Translations under genes and position numbers: made by a program
Notes under the pieces: model-generated
The model's input: only the letters and a program-made list of their open reading frames with translations
Databases searched by the model: none
What the model was told of the DNA's origin: nothing
Source of the DNA: Coix lacryma-jobi var. lacryma-jobi
Taxonomy: Eukaryota; Streptophyta; Magnoliopsida; Poales; Poaceae
Assembly (NCBI GenBank): GCA_009763385.1
Contig: CM019822.1
Location: 6,728,127-6,792,126, forward strand
Direction of reading: 5' to 3'
DNA: 64,000 nt
In this document: piece by piece, positions 1-11,274 of the stretch
How the letters are laid out: every line of letters begins with the position of its first letter
How positions within the stretch are numbered: position 1 is the first letter of the stretch

Positions 1-283
1 TCCCTAGAGAATAAAATGCCATAAATCCATCAGATATTTCTGATAGAAACAACGCAAAACAGTCCAATATGGTAGGCTGCTAAGAGTTGGAATTTGTACT
101 ACATGGTCAGAAAAACACTAATAATAAGAGAAACCAATATAATTAGGCAACCAAGAAGTACACAAATGAACAAGACCACACGGCAGCCTATAAGAAGCAA
201 TGCACAGTTATTTACTATTTAACCCATGCAGACCACAGGACCAGGGAACTAACAAAGCATAACTAAATTTGAGACATGATCAC

Positions 284-2043
284 CTGGCAATGTTCATGAT
301 ACTCATGAGTGGAAGACAGAGATAGGGTGAAGGAAGAGTGTGTATCCGGCCCTCTGGTTCTCTACTTAAGATTTCCTCAATTGAATTTCTTTGCCAAGAA
401 CGAGCCACCATTAATGGGGTCCATCTGCATAACAGAAGTGAACATGTAATTAGACAAATCATAGTGCTAACAACAATTGTGAAAGCTATTTGCCATGTGG
501 CAGAAGTTGGAGATCGCACCCGCTAGCATTTTGCACAGTAATGCAAGCTCCTCGAGCAATTAGGAGCTGCAGTGAACAAAACCTTATTAGTACACAACTA
601 AATGAAATAGCCAAACATTTGAACAAAATTCAGACTAGCACAACATACTTGACAACAGACAGCATTTCCACCACAAGCAGCATAGTGAAGTGGGGTGCTA
701 CCAGCTCCTGCCACATTGAAGCAAAAGTACTTTTCAAACAGTGCAACAAACTAAATGACAACATAGCAGACAAATAGTTCACTTAATAAAGTGGCATATC
801 TTAATATGCGACAAGTGAACAATGAAGTACAGAGCTGAATGATGTGGATTTGCAGATAAGATCAGAGCAATATGGTATGGTTTTTCAAGTCAGTAAAGAA
901 ATATGTCCGCTCACGCCATGAGCATATGTACAAAATACACACAGAAGACAATCATCGAAACCATTTGAAGACAAAGTAATTGTTTGACAAAAGCAGATAA
1001 AAAAGGAACAATGGCAAAATACCTATTAAGTCTATAGTTGTTCCATCCTCAATAGTGACCTCAGAAACAGATGCTCCTAAGTCCAGCAACAATTGCACGC
1101 ACTCTACATGCCCATTTAATGCTGCCATATGAAGTGGGGTTAAGCCTCCATCCGCCTTCTGATTTACCATCTTGACCAAACCACTGGTAACAAAGACATT
1201 ATATTGCATGATTTGTGGACTAAAATAAACTAGTACAGAGAAAACATGCAAGTTACCCAACATACTCATGATCAAAATCAGCAGCTGAATCTTCTTCAGA
1301 CGACCTATGATTCATCACGGTGCAGAAATTCCGTACGCTTGGAACATAATCTGCAAGCACAATACGGAGGCATCGGGCATGACCATGCAGTGCTGCAAAA
1401 TGGATAGCAGTTCCACCATTGAGATAATCTGTTCTGTGCACCTGTATAGCATTTTGCCACATTACAACAAGATATCCGAGAAACTGTAAGAAATGTTGTT
1501 GTTGAATAAAGAGGGAAAAAACTCACATTTGCATTGAAGAGTATCAGTGTTTGGACAACCTCCCAGTGGCCATATTGGCATGCTTGCATCAAAGCAGTCT
1601 ATGTAGAATTAGCAAAGCATACACTGAGTCTGAGATGTAAATATGTCACCTATTACGCACAAGCTCAATACATGCAGGCTTAGAAATTAACTCTACCTGC
1701 CCCCTGTAATTCCTAAGGTTGATCTCAACGCCAGATTCAAGCAACAGAGAGACAATCTGAACATCCAAAGAGCAAACATATTTGAATGCAAATAGTATGC
1801 CCATCAACTCTTATGGTGATGCTTTCTTTAGAAGACAAACAGCATTACCTCATGGTGGCCTTGCGCCGCAGCATAGTGCAGCGGCGAGTTCTGGCCGCCG
1901 AATGTGGAGTACCGGGCAAGGCGAGGGTTGTACTCGAGGAGCGCACGTGCCTCCTGCAGGTCACCGTCGCGGGCAGCTGAGACAAGCCGCTCACCGGAAG
2001 CAGAGCACCCAAAGGAGTTGCCCACAAGGCTGAGGAATCCCAT
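284..2043 (-). CDS. XBAT32: XBAT32/XBOS32-like ankyrin-repeat RING E3 ubiquitin ligase, partial (3' end beyond window)
   Basis: Eight exons join in frame with GT-AG borders: 2043-1849, 1756-1697, 1598-1527, 1441-1266, 1183-1023, 707-649, 566-520 and 424-284. They give about 303 residues. I chose the ATG at 2043 because it opens the conserved MGFLSLVGNSFGCSASGERL start; an upstream in-frame ATG at 2067 adds eight unlikely residues. The product is a run of ankyrin repeats (PLHYAAAQGHHE, TAIHFAALHGHARC, PLHMAALNGHVEC, PLHYAACGG) followed by the family's TLPSPYLCLPLMSI block. Family members continue into a C-terminal RING finger that transfers ubiquitin; Arabidopsis XBAT32 targets ACC synthases and affects ethylene production and lateral roots. 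No RING is visible because the donor after position 284 leads into an intron running off the left edge. All visible exons are open and correctly phased, so the gene looks functional. Assignment to XBAT32 rather than a close paralogue is from remembered sequence. Confidence 0.9.
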
Positions 2044-2700
2044 GGATGCCCAAGAGGAGGCCCTCACGGCACAGCACCCTTTCTTGAAGGCACACAGGAA
2101 GGCCTCGTATCAGATGCCTCCTAATTTTCTCAATCTTCTCGGAGGCTGCCGCCAGCCGCAAACCGCATTATAGAATGATCACGAGACGGACACAACTGGG
2201 CATGCGGAAGTGGATGATCTCTCAAGCTAAAGACAAGAAAGACCTGATTTTACCTGCGAAAACCAAAAATTAGCAAGGAACGCAACAAGTTGACTTGAAA
2301 GTCCGGCATAATGCTGCCAAATGGCAACAACTCTTCTAAACAATTGAAATGAAACGTAGACTTTTCTCACATAAACCAGAAATCGAGGGTTGGAGGATGC
2401 AGTGTTGTTTTGGGATCAAAAGAAGAAACCCACAAGAACACACCTTTGGAGCTGCCCCAAATCGTCGGTCCGGAGCGAGCTAAACGGCGCCGAGACCAGC
2501 AACTCGCGCCTCTAAGGCCTCGTTTGGCTGATCGTGTATTTAAAACACGTGTGAGTAGTTCCACCAGTGGGTTGGGTTAATCCCTCCCGCTCACCCAATC
2601 CACCCGTGGGTTTGATCCAAGGAGGGAGGCCACCCACGTCGTTGATTAAGCCATTTGGTTTGGCGTGGGTTTGGCAAGCATGATAGACGTGGTTTGCTGA
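2044..2700. other. 5' flank of the XBAT32-like gene; no coding signal
   Basis: This stretch should hold the 5' leader and promoter of the minus-strand gene. I see no second coding exon and no clear TATA box. From about 2515 the sequence becomes repeat-like (a cctcgtttggctgat start typical of grass transposon ends), but I could not find a matching opposite end. Confidence 0.35.
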
Positions 2701-2705
2701 TTCAG

Positions 2706-2773
2706 CCATTTGGTAGATAAAATCAAGCTTGAAGAAAAACCATTTGGTAGATAAAATCAAGCTTGAAGAAAAA
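2706..2773. repeat. Perfect 34-bp tandem duplication
   Basis: Units 2706-2739 and 2740-2773 are identical, each starting ccatttggtagata and ending gaagaaaaa. This looks like a recent slippage or repair duplication in noncoding DNA. Confidence 0.9.
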
Positions 2774-2940
2774 CTATGTAATATCAACTAATCACAAGCC
2801 AAGTGCGGCATCAAAAACAACAAAGATCATATATGATTTTAACATCAGAACTAATATGAACTAATACGAGGATCTGTAGGCAGCATGCAGTATGGGCTCC
2901 TTTTGCATCACTTCTCCCGCTCCGCTCGACGCAAAAAACT

Positions 2941-3187
2941 GGGCCTTGTTTAGATGCAGTGAGTGAGTTTTTTTCTCAACTGTAGCACTTTCGTTGTTAT
3001 TTGACAAACTTTATCCAAATATGGACCAACTAGGCTCAAAAGATTCGTCTCGTGATTTACAACTAATCTGTGTAATTAGTTATTTATTTTATCAATATTT
3101 AATGCCCCATGCATGCGTTCAAACATTGATGTGATGGAGAGAGAGTGAAAAAAAGTTGATAGTTTGAGGTGAAGTGAACAAGGGCCT
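2941..3187. mobile_element. MITE-like element with GGSCCTTGTT ends
   Basis: The left end gggccttgttta and right end gaacaagggcc are inverted copies with one mismatch, about 247 bp apart. The interior has no ORF and carries a short phrase (gattcgtctcgtgatttac) that I recognise from abundant grass MITEs. No clear target duplication is visible, so superfamily is left open. Confidence 0.6.
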
Positions 3188-5061
3188 GGAGAGCACCGCA
3201 AACGCCACCGCACCGCTTTGTCCATAAAACACTCCTTCAGCTCTGCCCCATTTGCACTGCTGGTGGGGAGTGGAAAAAACTGCTCCTCACTGCGCCGATT
3301 TCGTTGCGCGCACCCTTCTTCGTCCCCGTGTCTATGTCGTCCTCTTATGTGCCGCCCACACGCCATCCGCAACCTTCTCCATCCAGCACAAGTATTTAAC
3401 CTCTATTCTGTCTCAGAACACAGGTAGGACTTGGTGATAATATTAAACACTGCTTGCTTCTTGCTTGGAACTACACTACGATGAACTGTGCACTACAACC
3501 AAGAACTATATCAGATCAGAAAGCACACACAAAATTCTACTGACTGCATGCCAGATCAGAAAAACAACAAGGCAAGGCAAATTGACAAGCATTCCAACTG
3601 TAAAGGAACCACTACTACCTGTCCCTATTAAAGGATCCATGCTACTTAAGACTCAAGACAGACTTAAATAACTATGTCACCATACATCATCAGCTCAGAC
3701 ATCAAAAGAGACTGAATAACTCAATGAATGTCCATCCTAGTTTCATGTAAGACTAGGAAAGATGAGTAACTAAATATAGTAGATACTGATATGTCACATC
3801 AGTAGATTAAGCACAGTTAACAGGAAGTGCAGAAAGGGTACTGCAAAAAAATGAACTATTGGATCTTGCATTGTATTCAACTTCCATCAGCTATGGAGGA
3901 AAAATGTTCAAGTGACATAAATTTGAGCCTACTGCCATCATGAGTAGTTGGCGTCCACAGCATCCATCAGTCACTAATTAAATGGAGAGATACACAAGAT
4001 TCGAACCTGATACTTGGTCAGGCGGCACGATCTAGTCTTCTTGGGGTACTTGCTTAACATATCAGTTATATGTTTTCAGCAGCAATCTCAACTGTACAAC
4101 AGGGGCATGTCAACTCATTTTGTATAATATTTTAGACAACATGATTTGAGCAACATATTGCAGAGTGCAGATAGAGCTAACTTCTCTATATAGGATACAG
4201 ATACAAGTTCAAAGTATTAATTGTTGTACAACAAACAATTGTCTACAGATAAATAGAATGAGATGGTTCTTCCATAACACTTCTAGTAACTGGTATTGAC
4301 AAGCAAGTACGATCAGTCCAAAGAACCCTCTTTAGAACATGTCAACTATTGTTCAGCAGCATATAATGGACTATTTATCTCAAAACCAGACATGTCATGC
4401 AATCCAGTTGTCAACTTTTGAGGCTGACACAGCACAGGTTTCAGTTCAGAGCTTTCAGCCATGCATTGCATGGTTAACTACATGGAAGCCTCTCCTAGCC
4501 AAAAGGATTGCTCTAAAAAATATCGGTACACAAGACACTGACTGAACTGGTGTTCATTTTGACATGTCAAGCATATATCTCCACGTCAATCATAATAATT
4601 CAAGAACTTCCATTTTCATTTGGTTTAAATTCTGAGGCTGCAAAGATTAGTTGAATTGAAGCTGCAAAGTTCCTGAGGCCTTAGGATTACATGGTCTTGT
4701 ATAGAACTAACCCAACTATCACTACATCAGATAATCTAACAGACAACTAAAGTGTCTTTTTTTCTTATTAGATTTAAGTTACAATGCAAAAGGCGATGAC
4801 TAGATTATTTTTTTAGTACTAGAAACTGCATATTACTAAAAAATCGCATCCACTCAATCAACATTTCGCTAGCTACGCCCTGAAAATACTGACAAAATTA
4901 AGGCTTCAAATTCAAACCATCCACAATGGGATAGAGCAGACAAAAATCCATTGCTCTTGCTCATAAAGATGACAAAATCTGAAGAAAATGGTTACTGAAA
5001 AGTAACTATTTTCCCATAGATATTTAGTATTGGTTGTCGTCCAATGAAAAACAAAGTTTCA
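3188..5061. other. AT-rich intergenic stretch, nothing recognised
   Basis: About 1.9 kb with only short ORFs in every frame and no recognisable RNA gene or paired transposon ends. It could hold introns of a gene reading leftward from about 5.8 kb, but I cannot identify exons. Confidence 0.4.
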
Positions 5062-5179
5062 TATGATCTATAGAAATGAGCATAAGGTGACGCAGGGGGG
5101 AAACATTATGAGCAATAAGCTATGATCTATAGAAATGAGCATAAGCTGATGCAGGGGAAAAACATTATGAGCAAGAAGC
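5062..5179. repeat. 59-bp tandem duplication
   Basis: Units 5062-5120 and 5121-5179 share tatgatctatagaaatgagc, a gcaggg core and aaacattatgagcaa, with a few substitutions. This is an older duplication than the one at 2706. Confidence 0.8.
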
Positions 5180-5268
5180 TGATGCAGTGGATGGCATGGG
5201 CTTGAAATTCTTGGGGGTGGAGGCTGAGGGGGATCGGAGCTGCAGCTTCTTGTACACCACCCGTAGAT

Positions 5269-5787
5269 CTAGCATAGGAATAAGGGTTTCACCAAATGCA
5301 GGAAGAAGGTCCGAAGGAGGTGTGGAAGGAGAAGGACATATGTACCACCTGGAGAAACTAATAAAGCCATGACTGAAGTCGGCTGGGAGCAGCCGCCGCC
5401 GGCGGCGGCGTGAAGAACCCTAGAAACAGAAAATTGGATACGGAGGAGAAGGGGAAGGGAGATGAGATGAGGTGGAGGAGGAGATGGGAAGATGACTTCG
5501 TACCTAGACCCAATGAGGAGGCGGTTGGGGCGACGCCATCGAGGAGGTTGACGAGAGACCAGAGAAGGGGAGGAGATTGACGAGAGACGAGACAAGCGCG
5601 ACGGCCGCCGCCTCGAGTCCTCCTCAGCGCCCACGATTCCAGCGAGGGCACTGGGGCGTCGAATCTTGGGGCCACGCCAAGGGCGATTTGCAAGAACCAA
5701 GCCTTGCGATTTGGGCGAGGACAGGGAAGGAGAAAGAAATAATGATCTTGATTGGGACCGCGACGTGGAGATGCAGGTAGCGGCCAA
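5269..5787 (-). CDS. Gene-like ORF of unknown function (172 aa)
   Basis: The frame is rich in serine, arginine and proline and has no domain I recognise. The N-terminus (MAATCISTSRSQSRS...) could pass for an organellar transit peptide, and the GC-rich block against AT-rich flanks is the usual look of a grass first exon. An overlapping 182-aa frame (5358-5906) is equally open, which argues that GC bias alone may keep both frames clear. No downstream exon was found. It may be a first exon, a noncoding transcript or a chance ORF. Confidence 0.15.
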   Translation of the reverse strand: MAATCISTSRSQSRSLFLSPSLSSPKSQGLVLANRPWRGPKIRRPSALAGIVGAEEDSRRRPSRLSRLSSISSPSLVSRQPPRWRRPNRLLIGSRYEVIFPSPPPPHLISLPLLLRIQFSVSRVLHAAAGGGCSQPTSVMALLVSPGGTYVLLLPHLLRTFFLHLVKPLFLC

Positions 5788-5906
5788 AAATCTCGACGCC
5801 CCAGGTCACCACCCCCGGTCCGTATTGCTGGCGTGCCGCTCCAAATCTGTTTGTTGCTCCCCCACTTTCTTTGATCCAAGAACACGAAGCGTAGTGGTTG
5901 CTGCAA

Positions 5907-6548
5907 TTAAGAGGAGGCGACGATTATCACTAGGACGAAGTGGCGTTGGTGTTGTCGAAGCTCGCTGCAAAGAAAAGCGAGTGGTGTCTAATGCAACGAC
6001 GCGACGCGAGTTTCTTTTTTTTTTTTCTTTTGTTGTTGTTGTTGTTGTTTGCTTTAGGTTTTCCAACATTGGAAATCACTTTCCAGTTGTTCCTTTCTTG
6101 TGACTGATTGTTCAAGGTCTCTTTGGCCTTTTCCAGATGGATTAGGGCATTCAGCACGCCGCGGCCCACTTCCATCGTCTTATCTGTGTGCTCTGTGATG
6201 GGATATGATATGCATGTCACAAACTTTAGCATACTAGTCGTCACCGTGCGATTAAGTTTTTCCATTAAAGAAAAAAATGTTACACTACAGTAACATCTAA
6301 CAATTTTGGAAGAAAGAAATTTTTTTCAAGGTGCTCATAAAAGTAGGGTGTTTGTATATATATTCATTGGATGAGTGTGTGTTCATAGACGTAAGTGTAT
6401 ACATCTGGTTATTGGACCTTACAAAAATAAAAATATATATTTTGTAAGTTTTGTGCATGGTGGCGTTTTTGTTAGCGGTACTAGTGTAATGTTCTCCATC
6501 GACGCTACTGTAGTAGTTAACACCACAAAAAGATTCTAGTTAGATTTA
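5907..6548. other. Intergenic, simple repeats only
   Basis: The stretch contains a T-run and a short GTT microsatellite near 6010-6050, then AT-rich sequence. No gene signal is seen. Confidence 0.4.
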
Positions 6549-6807
6549 GGGTCCGTTTGGTTGGTGACCGGAACTTGCCACGCCTGACCTTCGGCAAACT
6601 GTGGCTGCCACAGAAAGTGTGGCGAACAAAATCGAAGCCACACTTCTGGCAAACTTTGGCACGAAAATGAGTCTATGACGTGTGGGACATGGTGCTAAGA
6701 AAGTGTGGCGTGCCATAGCTGTGGCAGTGAACCAAACGGCTGCCAGAAAAACTGTGGCACGACGAATCTGTGGCGTGGCAAGTTCTGGTCACCAACCAAA
6801 CGCACCC
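6549..6807. mobile_element. Tourist-like MITE, 259 bp, TTA target duplication
   Basis: The ends gggtccgtttggttggtgac and gtcaccaaccaaacgcaccc are long terminal inverted repeats. TTA flanks both sides (6546-6548 and 6808-6810), which is the PIF/Harbinger signature. The interior is largely self-complementary. A second copy of equal length lies at 45143-45401. Confidence 0.88.
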
Positions 6808-6810
6808 TTA

Positions 6811-7820
6811 GCAACAAGGTCAGAGGTTGTTGGTGCATCAGACAATAGTGGCCTAAATAGCAACAAAATATGTGTCGACCATTGGATGGAAGAGTATGGA
6901 AGTGTCAAAACAAATTGCTAGTGGAGATGTAGACCTTCGAAACCAGTAAGTGCTGATGGAAAGCGCTTGTTGTACAAGACAAATATAAGAGACGGAGCCA
7001 CAGAGTTATTTTTAACATAATGACTTTTATAGTAAGGGTCAAATCTTACAAATATCTCATTCGGCTGCTAATGATCATCCTTGGCGTTCAGGAATGGAGA
7101 GATCAAACTTTCCATGTCGCCGTAAGTCGCCATAAAACCCAATCAAATCTCTCCCACATACGTACTATTATGTGTTCGGCAATGAAGTTGTTACATGTGT
7201 CGCCATGAAACCCAAGCAAAAATAAAATGCATTCAGCTGCTACCTTGTCGCAACGTTAAATAGAACAAGTTACTCAAAAAATAGCAACATGACATCTACT
7301 ATGGTTTTTGGTTGGAGTCATCGTCAGATGGCATTTAAACAGAAATCACATTCCCAGATTGATGAGGTGGGACGTGGGACGTGGGACAGGGAGGAGCAAT
7401 AACAAACCCAGCAGGTGGCGGCGCAATACATGGGCCGGGCCGTTGAAAACCGTTGCCTCAGTGGGCTTTCTTGATGCCTTCCCTGGGTTGAGCCCGTCGA
7501 GACCACCAAGCCAATCTTATCACTGATTTAACGTAAAACCTGAAACATAAGTCTACAAAAGAGAACCTGACAAACCAATAGACTAGAACATTTCTGCACA
7601 CTTTGGTTATGCAGTCTACATTAATACAATATTTCTAAGAACTGAAAAAAAAAGGTTGGCTTTGCACCTTGCCAACCTTCGAAGTGAGTTTAGATTCTAA
7701 TATTATTGACCATGGTGACACGGTATGATGCTCCATTCCAAGACCTTGGAATCTAATACTATTGCCCCAACACTGTCACTTTGAAGTTTTAGTTTCACTT
7801 CTTTCGTCTATCCACAAACA
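6811..7820. other. Intergenic, nothing recognised
   Basis: Mixed-composition DNA with only short ORFs. No paired transposon ends or conserved protein segment was found. Confidence 0.35.
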
Positions 7821-7828
7821 CACGGGAA

Positions 7829-8981
7829 CAGTGGCGGATCCAGAAACGGACCAGGGGGGCCTAAATAACATAGGCCAAATTTTTTTTTTGCTCGCTAGAC
7901 ATAGTACACTAATAAACGTAGAATTATGATAATTGATTCAAAGTGCTCAAAATCAAAGATACATAGAATTATGGTAATAAACATAGAAAAGTACCAAATA
8001 CAAGAAGTCTTTCATCTTCAAAAACTTACACGACTTGAACCAACACCACTTGAACCGCCACGCTCAATGCTACATAATTTTTAAATGTCAAACACTTCTT
8101 CAATAACCAAGATAACAAGCACAGAGAAAAGTACTAAAACAATACGCACCTTGGAACTTTGGGTGGCAAGTTTATCGTAGGATTTCTTAAGCCTTGAAAG
8201 CGCTTTAAAATTTTATCATCTTCAATGGATGCAAACAAATCCCGCTCAACATAGCATATCATGCTACAAAGTAAAACTAATTAAATTACTGACTGCTGAA
8301 TCTAATAATGAAAAAAATAAAAGAGGAATAAAAAAAATTACTGACTGTTCCTGGTGGCTGGTGACCTGGTGCTGTGTTGGTCGCTGGGTGCTGCCGTGCA
8401 GGCCTGCTGGGCTGCTGGCCACCTGCCCGCCTGCGCCTGGTGCTGGACCGCCTGAAGCCCTGAACCTGAAGTCCTGAACGCCTGGAGGCTGGAGCTGGAG
8501 CCCTGGTGCTGCCGTGCCGTGCTCACGTGCTGGCGTGCTGCGGCGGCCGGCGGCCGGCGGGCCAGCAGCAGCAGCTGGCCGCCGTGGACGGCCACGGCCT
8601 GCCCGGCTGCCCCTCCCGGTCCCGGCGGCTGGCTGCTTCGCGCTGCAGAGGAATCAGGGATGGAGCGAGGGGCGGAGCTGCGGAGGCCGGAGGGAGCGAC
8701 GGGGCGAGGGGCGGAGCAGAGGGAGGATCGGCGCCGCCGCGCCGGCGTTCACCTTCACCGATCTGGCCGCGACCGCGAGGGAGGGTCGGAGCAGAGGGCG
8801 GGAGGCCAGGAGGGGGCGAGACCGCGATGGAGCGAGGAGCGGCGTCGGCGGCGTCGCCTGGTGCGTCTGCCTTTTTTTTTTCCTAACCTAGACAAGTGTT
8901 AGTGGGCTCGATGGGCTGAAAACTTGTTAATTTTTTTCTCAGCCCACCGGGGGGGTTTCAGCCCCCGTACGTCCGCCAATG
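7829..8981. mobile_element. Non-autonomous hAT element, 1,153 bp, perfect 8-bp target duplication
   Basis: The left end starts cagtggcgga and the right end finishes tccgccaatg, inverted copies with one mismatch. The eight bases cacgggaa sit directly outside both ends (7821-7828 and 8982-8989), the target-site length of hAT transposases. The interior encodes no transposase. An AT-rich left half is followed by a very GC-rich block (about 8340-8870) in which several frames are open; I recognise no protein there. The element must have been moved by a transposase encoded elsewhere. Confidence 0.85.
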
Positions 8982-8989
8982 CACGGGAA

Positions 8990-10556
8990 GCCAGATCGCA
9001 TCAGCCTTTCCTGCTGCTGAAAAGAAGAGTTGACAGTAGAGTAACATTCAGACTCCCTGTTTGTTTGGAACGCGGGATTTTTTTTCCGTTCCTGCGTTTT
9101 TCCTGTGAAATTAAACTGATTCCTGTAAAATTCCTGTAAAATTCCTGCGTTCCCTTAGTCCTTAACTGGACACAGGATTCAAACTCGGCCCACATTCGAC
9201 AAGTCCCTTCAAACTGAAATCATTTGTCAGTAACATTCAATTGGACGTAGCTAAAAATGATCAGCAAAAGCACAGTAATAAAATAACATTTGTCAATAAA
9301 AACAAACTGGTTCACCTCTAAATATTATATGGAACGACAATTTTAGGAAATGTCAGGTTCAGAGCAATACTCCATGGTACTCCCAATTCATCACGTTAAT
9401 GTTTGGATCTGGATCTGTTGTGATTAAAGTACAGGCGGAGAAATCAACACTCTTGGCCAACAAGTTTCTCCAAATCCGGCTTTCCAGTCTGGTGCAGATT
9501 GATTTAATACGCCTTCTAGAACACTACATGCGTGGTCTGAGCCTTTAAAAAAAACAGTCAAATTATCCAGATATCCATAGGTTTTATACATGCAAAATAA
9601 CATGTTTACACCTTTTTCACCTCTCTTACAGCCTCTGGCACGCATACACTTTTTTTCTGTGAACAAGACTGCATACGCTTTACCGTCACGGCATCTAAGT
9701 TCTTGTGGTCTTCACATGTCAATTTCTTCCGGTAGTTTATAACAATTTTCAAAATGTATCAACTCCATCATCTTTCCTGATCTGCGGTCCAAAGTACGGA
9801 GAAGATCATAAACAGATACCAGCTAACTTAAGCACATGAAGATACATCATGTTGAATACAATGCGTCGACATTCAACCCTGAATCCCTGATGTGAGGAAT
9901 ATTTGTGTCGTGGGTGTTATTCACCTCTGGACCCCCATATGTAGTAGTTTCTCCCGATCTGGTAAAACTAAAACATACAATGTTAGAGCACAGGGGAAAA
10001 GAGATGGTGAATCCGTCCACATTGAGAAGTGGAACAAATGACCATAGAAGTCAGTAGTTTATATAACTTGAGCCTCAGAGAGAAACCAGACTGGTAGACA
10101 AAATTTCTAGCGATTTCATACAAGTCACCTGAGCTCAGCTTCCAAAGCTGCCAAGAAACATTAGAGTGGAAAAACATATATTAGCTTCCAAAGCAGTAAT
10201 ACAGTACTAGTATTCTTCAACCAAAGGTTCCTGACTTGTATGAATTTATAAAGGGTCGTCAGAGGAAAGAAACACGTTGAGTGGCGTCGAACAAGGAAGC
10301 GACCAAACAACCTGAGCTCAGGCAGGCGTTTGCTTCTAAGCAACCTGGCCACTGTGGGCCTGCATGGCGTTCACGAGAGACCAATCTGAATACAGCCAAG
10401 CAGAAGATAATTAATTAGTTTCTCATCAAGCAACCATCATATGAAAATCCAATGGACGATGTTCAATCAACACAAAAAAAAAAAAACAAGCTATCACTAA
10501 CCAGATACTATTGCTATACCAAATCTGCTATTTCAAGCCCACAACCGAGGAGATTA
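8990..10556. other. Intergenic, nothing recognised
   Basis: AT-rich DNA with short ORFs only. It may include introns of the minus-strand ORF at 10557-11012, but no convincing exon was found. Confidence 0.3.
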
Positions 10557-11012
10557 TTACCTGTAGCTGTTTTTACCACCCACCCTGTCGACATACCTGT
10601 CCACTGATAGATCCTGCTTCAGCCAGCAGCTGCCTTGGCGGCCTTGGGCTTGGCAGCGCCGGCGAAATACAGCGGCCGCCGGCCTGAAGAAGCTCTTCAC
10701 TCGCGTTAGATTCCCTGCTGCAAAGAGCTTCTTCAGCTCAATGATTGCTTGAGAGAGTTGAGCGGCAGTTTCCCACTTCTCGAGGACACGGAGCCAGAAC
10801 CAGAAGACGTCGCAGGGCGGCGCCGGTGGAGCACGCCCAGCACCTGGTTCGCCGCCGGCGCCTCGTTCCCACCCGACTGCCAAGTGCCACGGCTGGCGCG
10901 GCGAGACGGGCTTCTTCCCGTCCCAGTACCACGGCCGCTGCGCCAGCTTGTCCTTGTTCCCGCCGCCAGTCACGACCGCATCGAGCATCACGGGCGGCCG
11001 CAGCGTCGCCAT
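10557..11012 (-). CDS. Unidentified ORF divergent from the RLP44-like gene (151 aa, possibly a first exon)
   Basis: The frame begins MATLRPPVMLDAVV and contains RPWYWDGKKP and WHLAVGWERG, then an amphipathic stretch (QLSQAIIELKKLF). I do not recognise the family. The composition is typical of a grass first exon, and the start codon lies 262 bp from the RLP44-like ATG on the other strand, so the two could share a promoter. The last third is compositionally poor and may be intron read-through. Several overlapping frames are also open in this GC-rich block, so the ORF could be chance. Confidence 0.28.
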   Translation of the reverse strand: MATLRPPVMLDAVVTGGGNKDKLAQRPWYWDGKKPVSPRQPWHLAVGWERGAGGEPGAGRAPPAPPCDVFWFWLRVLEKWETAAQLSQAIIELKKLFAAGNLTRVKSFFRPAAAVFRRRCQAQGRQGSCWLKQDLSVDRYVDRVGGKNSYR

Positions 11013-11274
11013 CGCATTCTACGTGAAGCCGAGGATGACACTTGACAGCGACAAGTGACTGGAAAAGGAGCGGCGGCGCGGCGGTGGTGGACGTGGACGC
11101 GCTGGCCTGGGCGAGTAGTGATGATGGCGCGCGCGACGGGAAGAGTGGAACAGGCCCCCACATGTCGGCTTTCTTTTTGCGAGGGGATTGTAAAGTAGAA
11201 GAGGACTGTAGGAGATGCCCCAAAATCTCCACTTCCCGGAGTCGAGTTCCCCACCACCACACCACCGTCCCCAA
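11013..11274. promoter_or_regulatory. Short GC-rich divergent intergenic region upstream of the RLP44-like gene
   Basis: Only 262 bp separate the two candidate start codons. No clear TATA box is present on either strand, in keeping with a GC-rich TATA-less promoter. The promoter role is inferred from position only. Confidence 0.35.

Noticed and set aside
8506..8902. Three overlapping ORFs of about 126 residues each
   Set aside because: All three frames of the same strand are open within the hAT element's GC-rich filler, which reflects composition rather than coding.
11215..11274. Upstream in-frame ATG for the RLP44-like gene
   Set aside because: It would add 20 polar, proline- and histidine-rich residues ahead of the signal peptide; the ATG at 11275 gives a normal secretory start.
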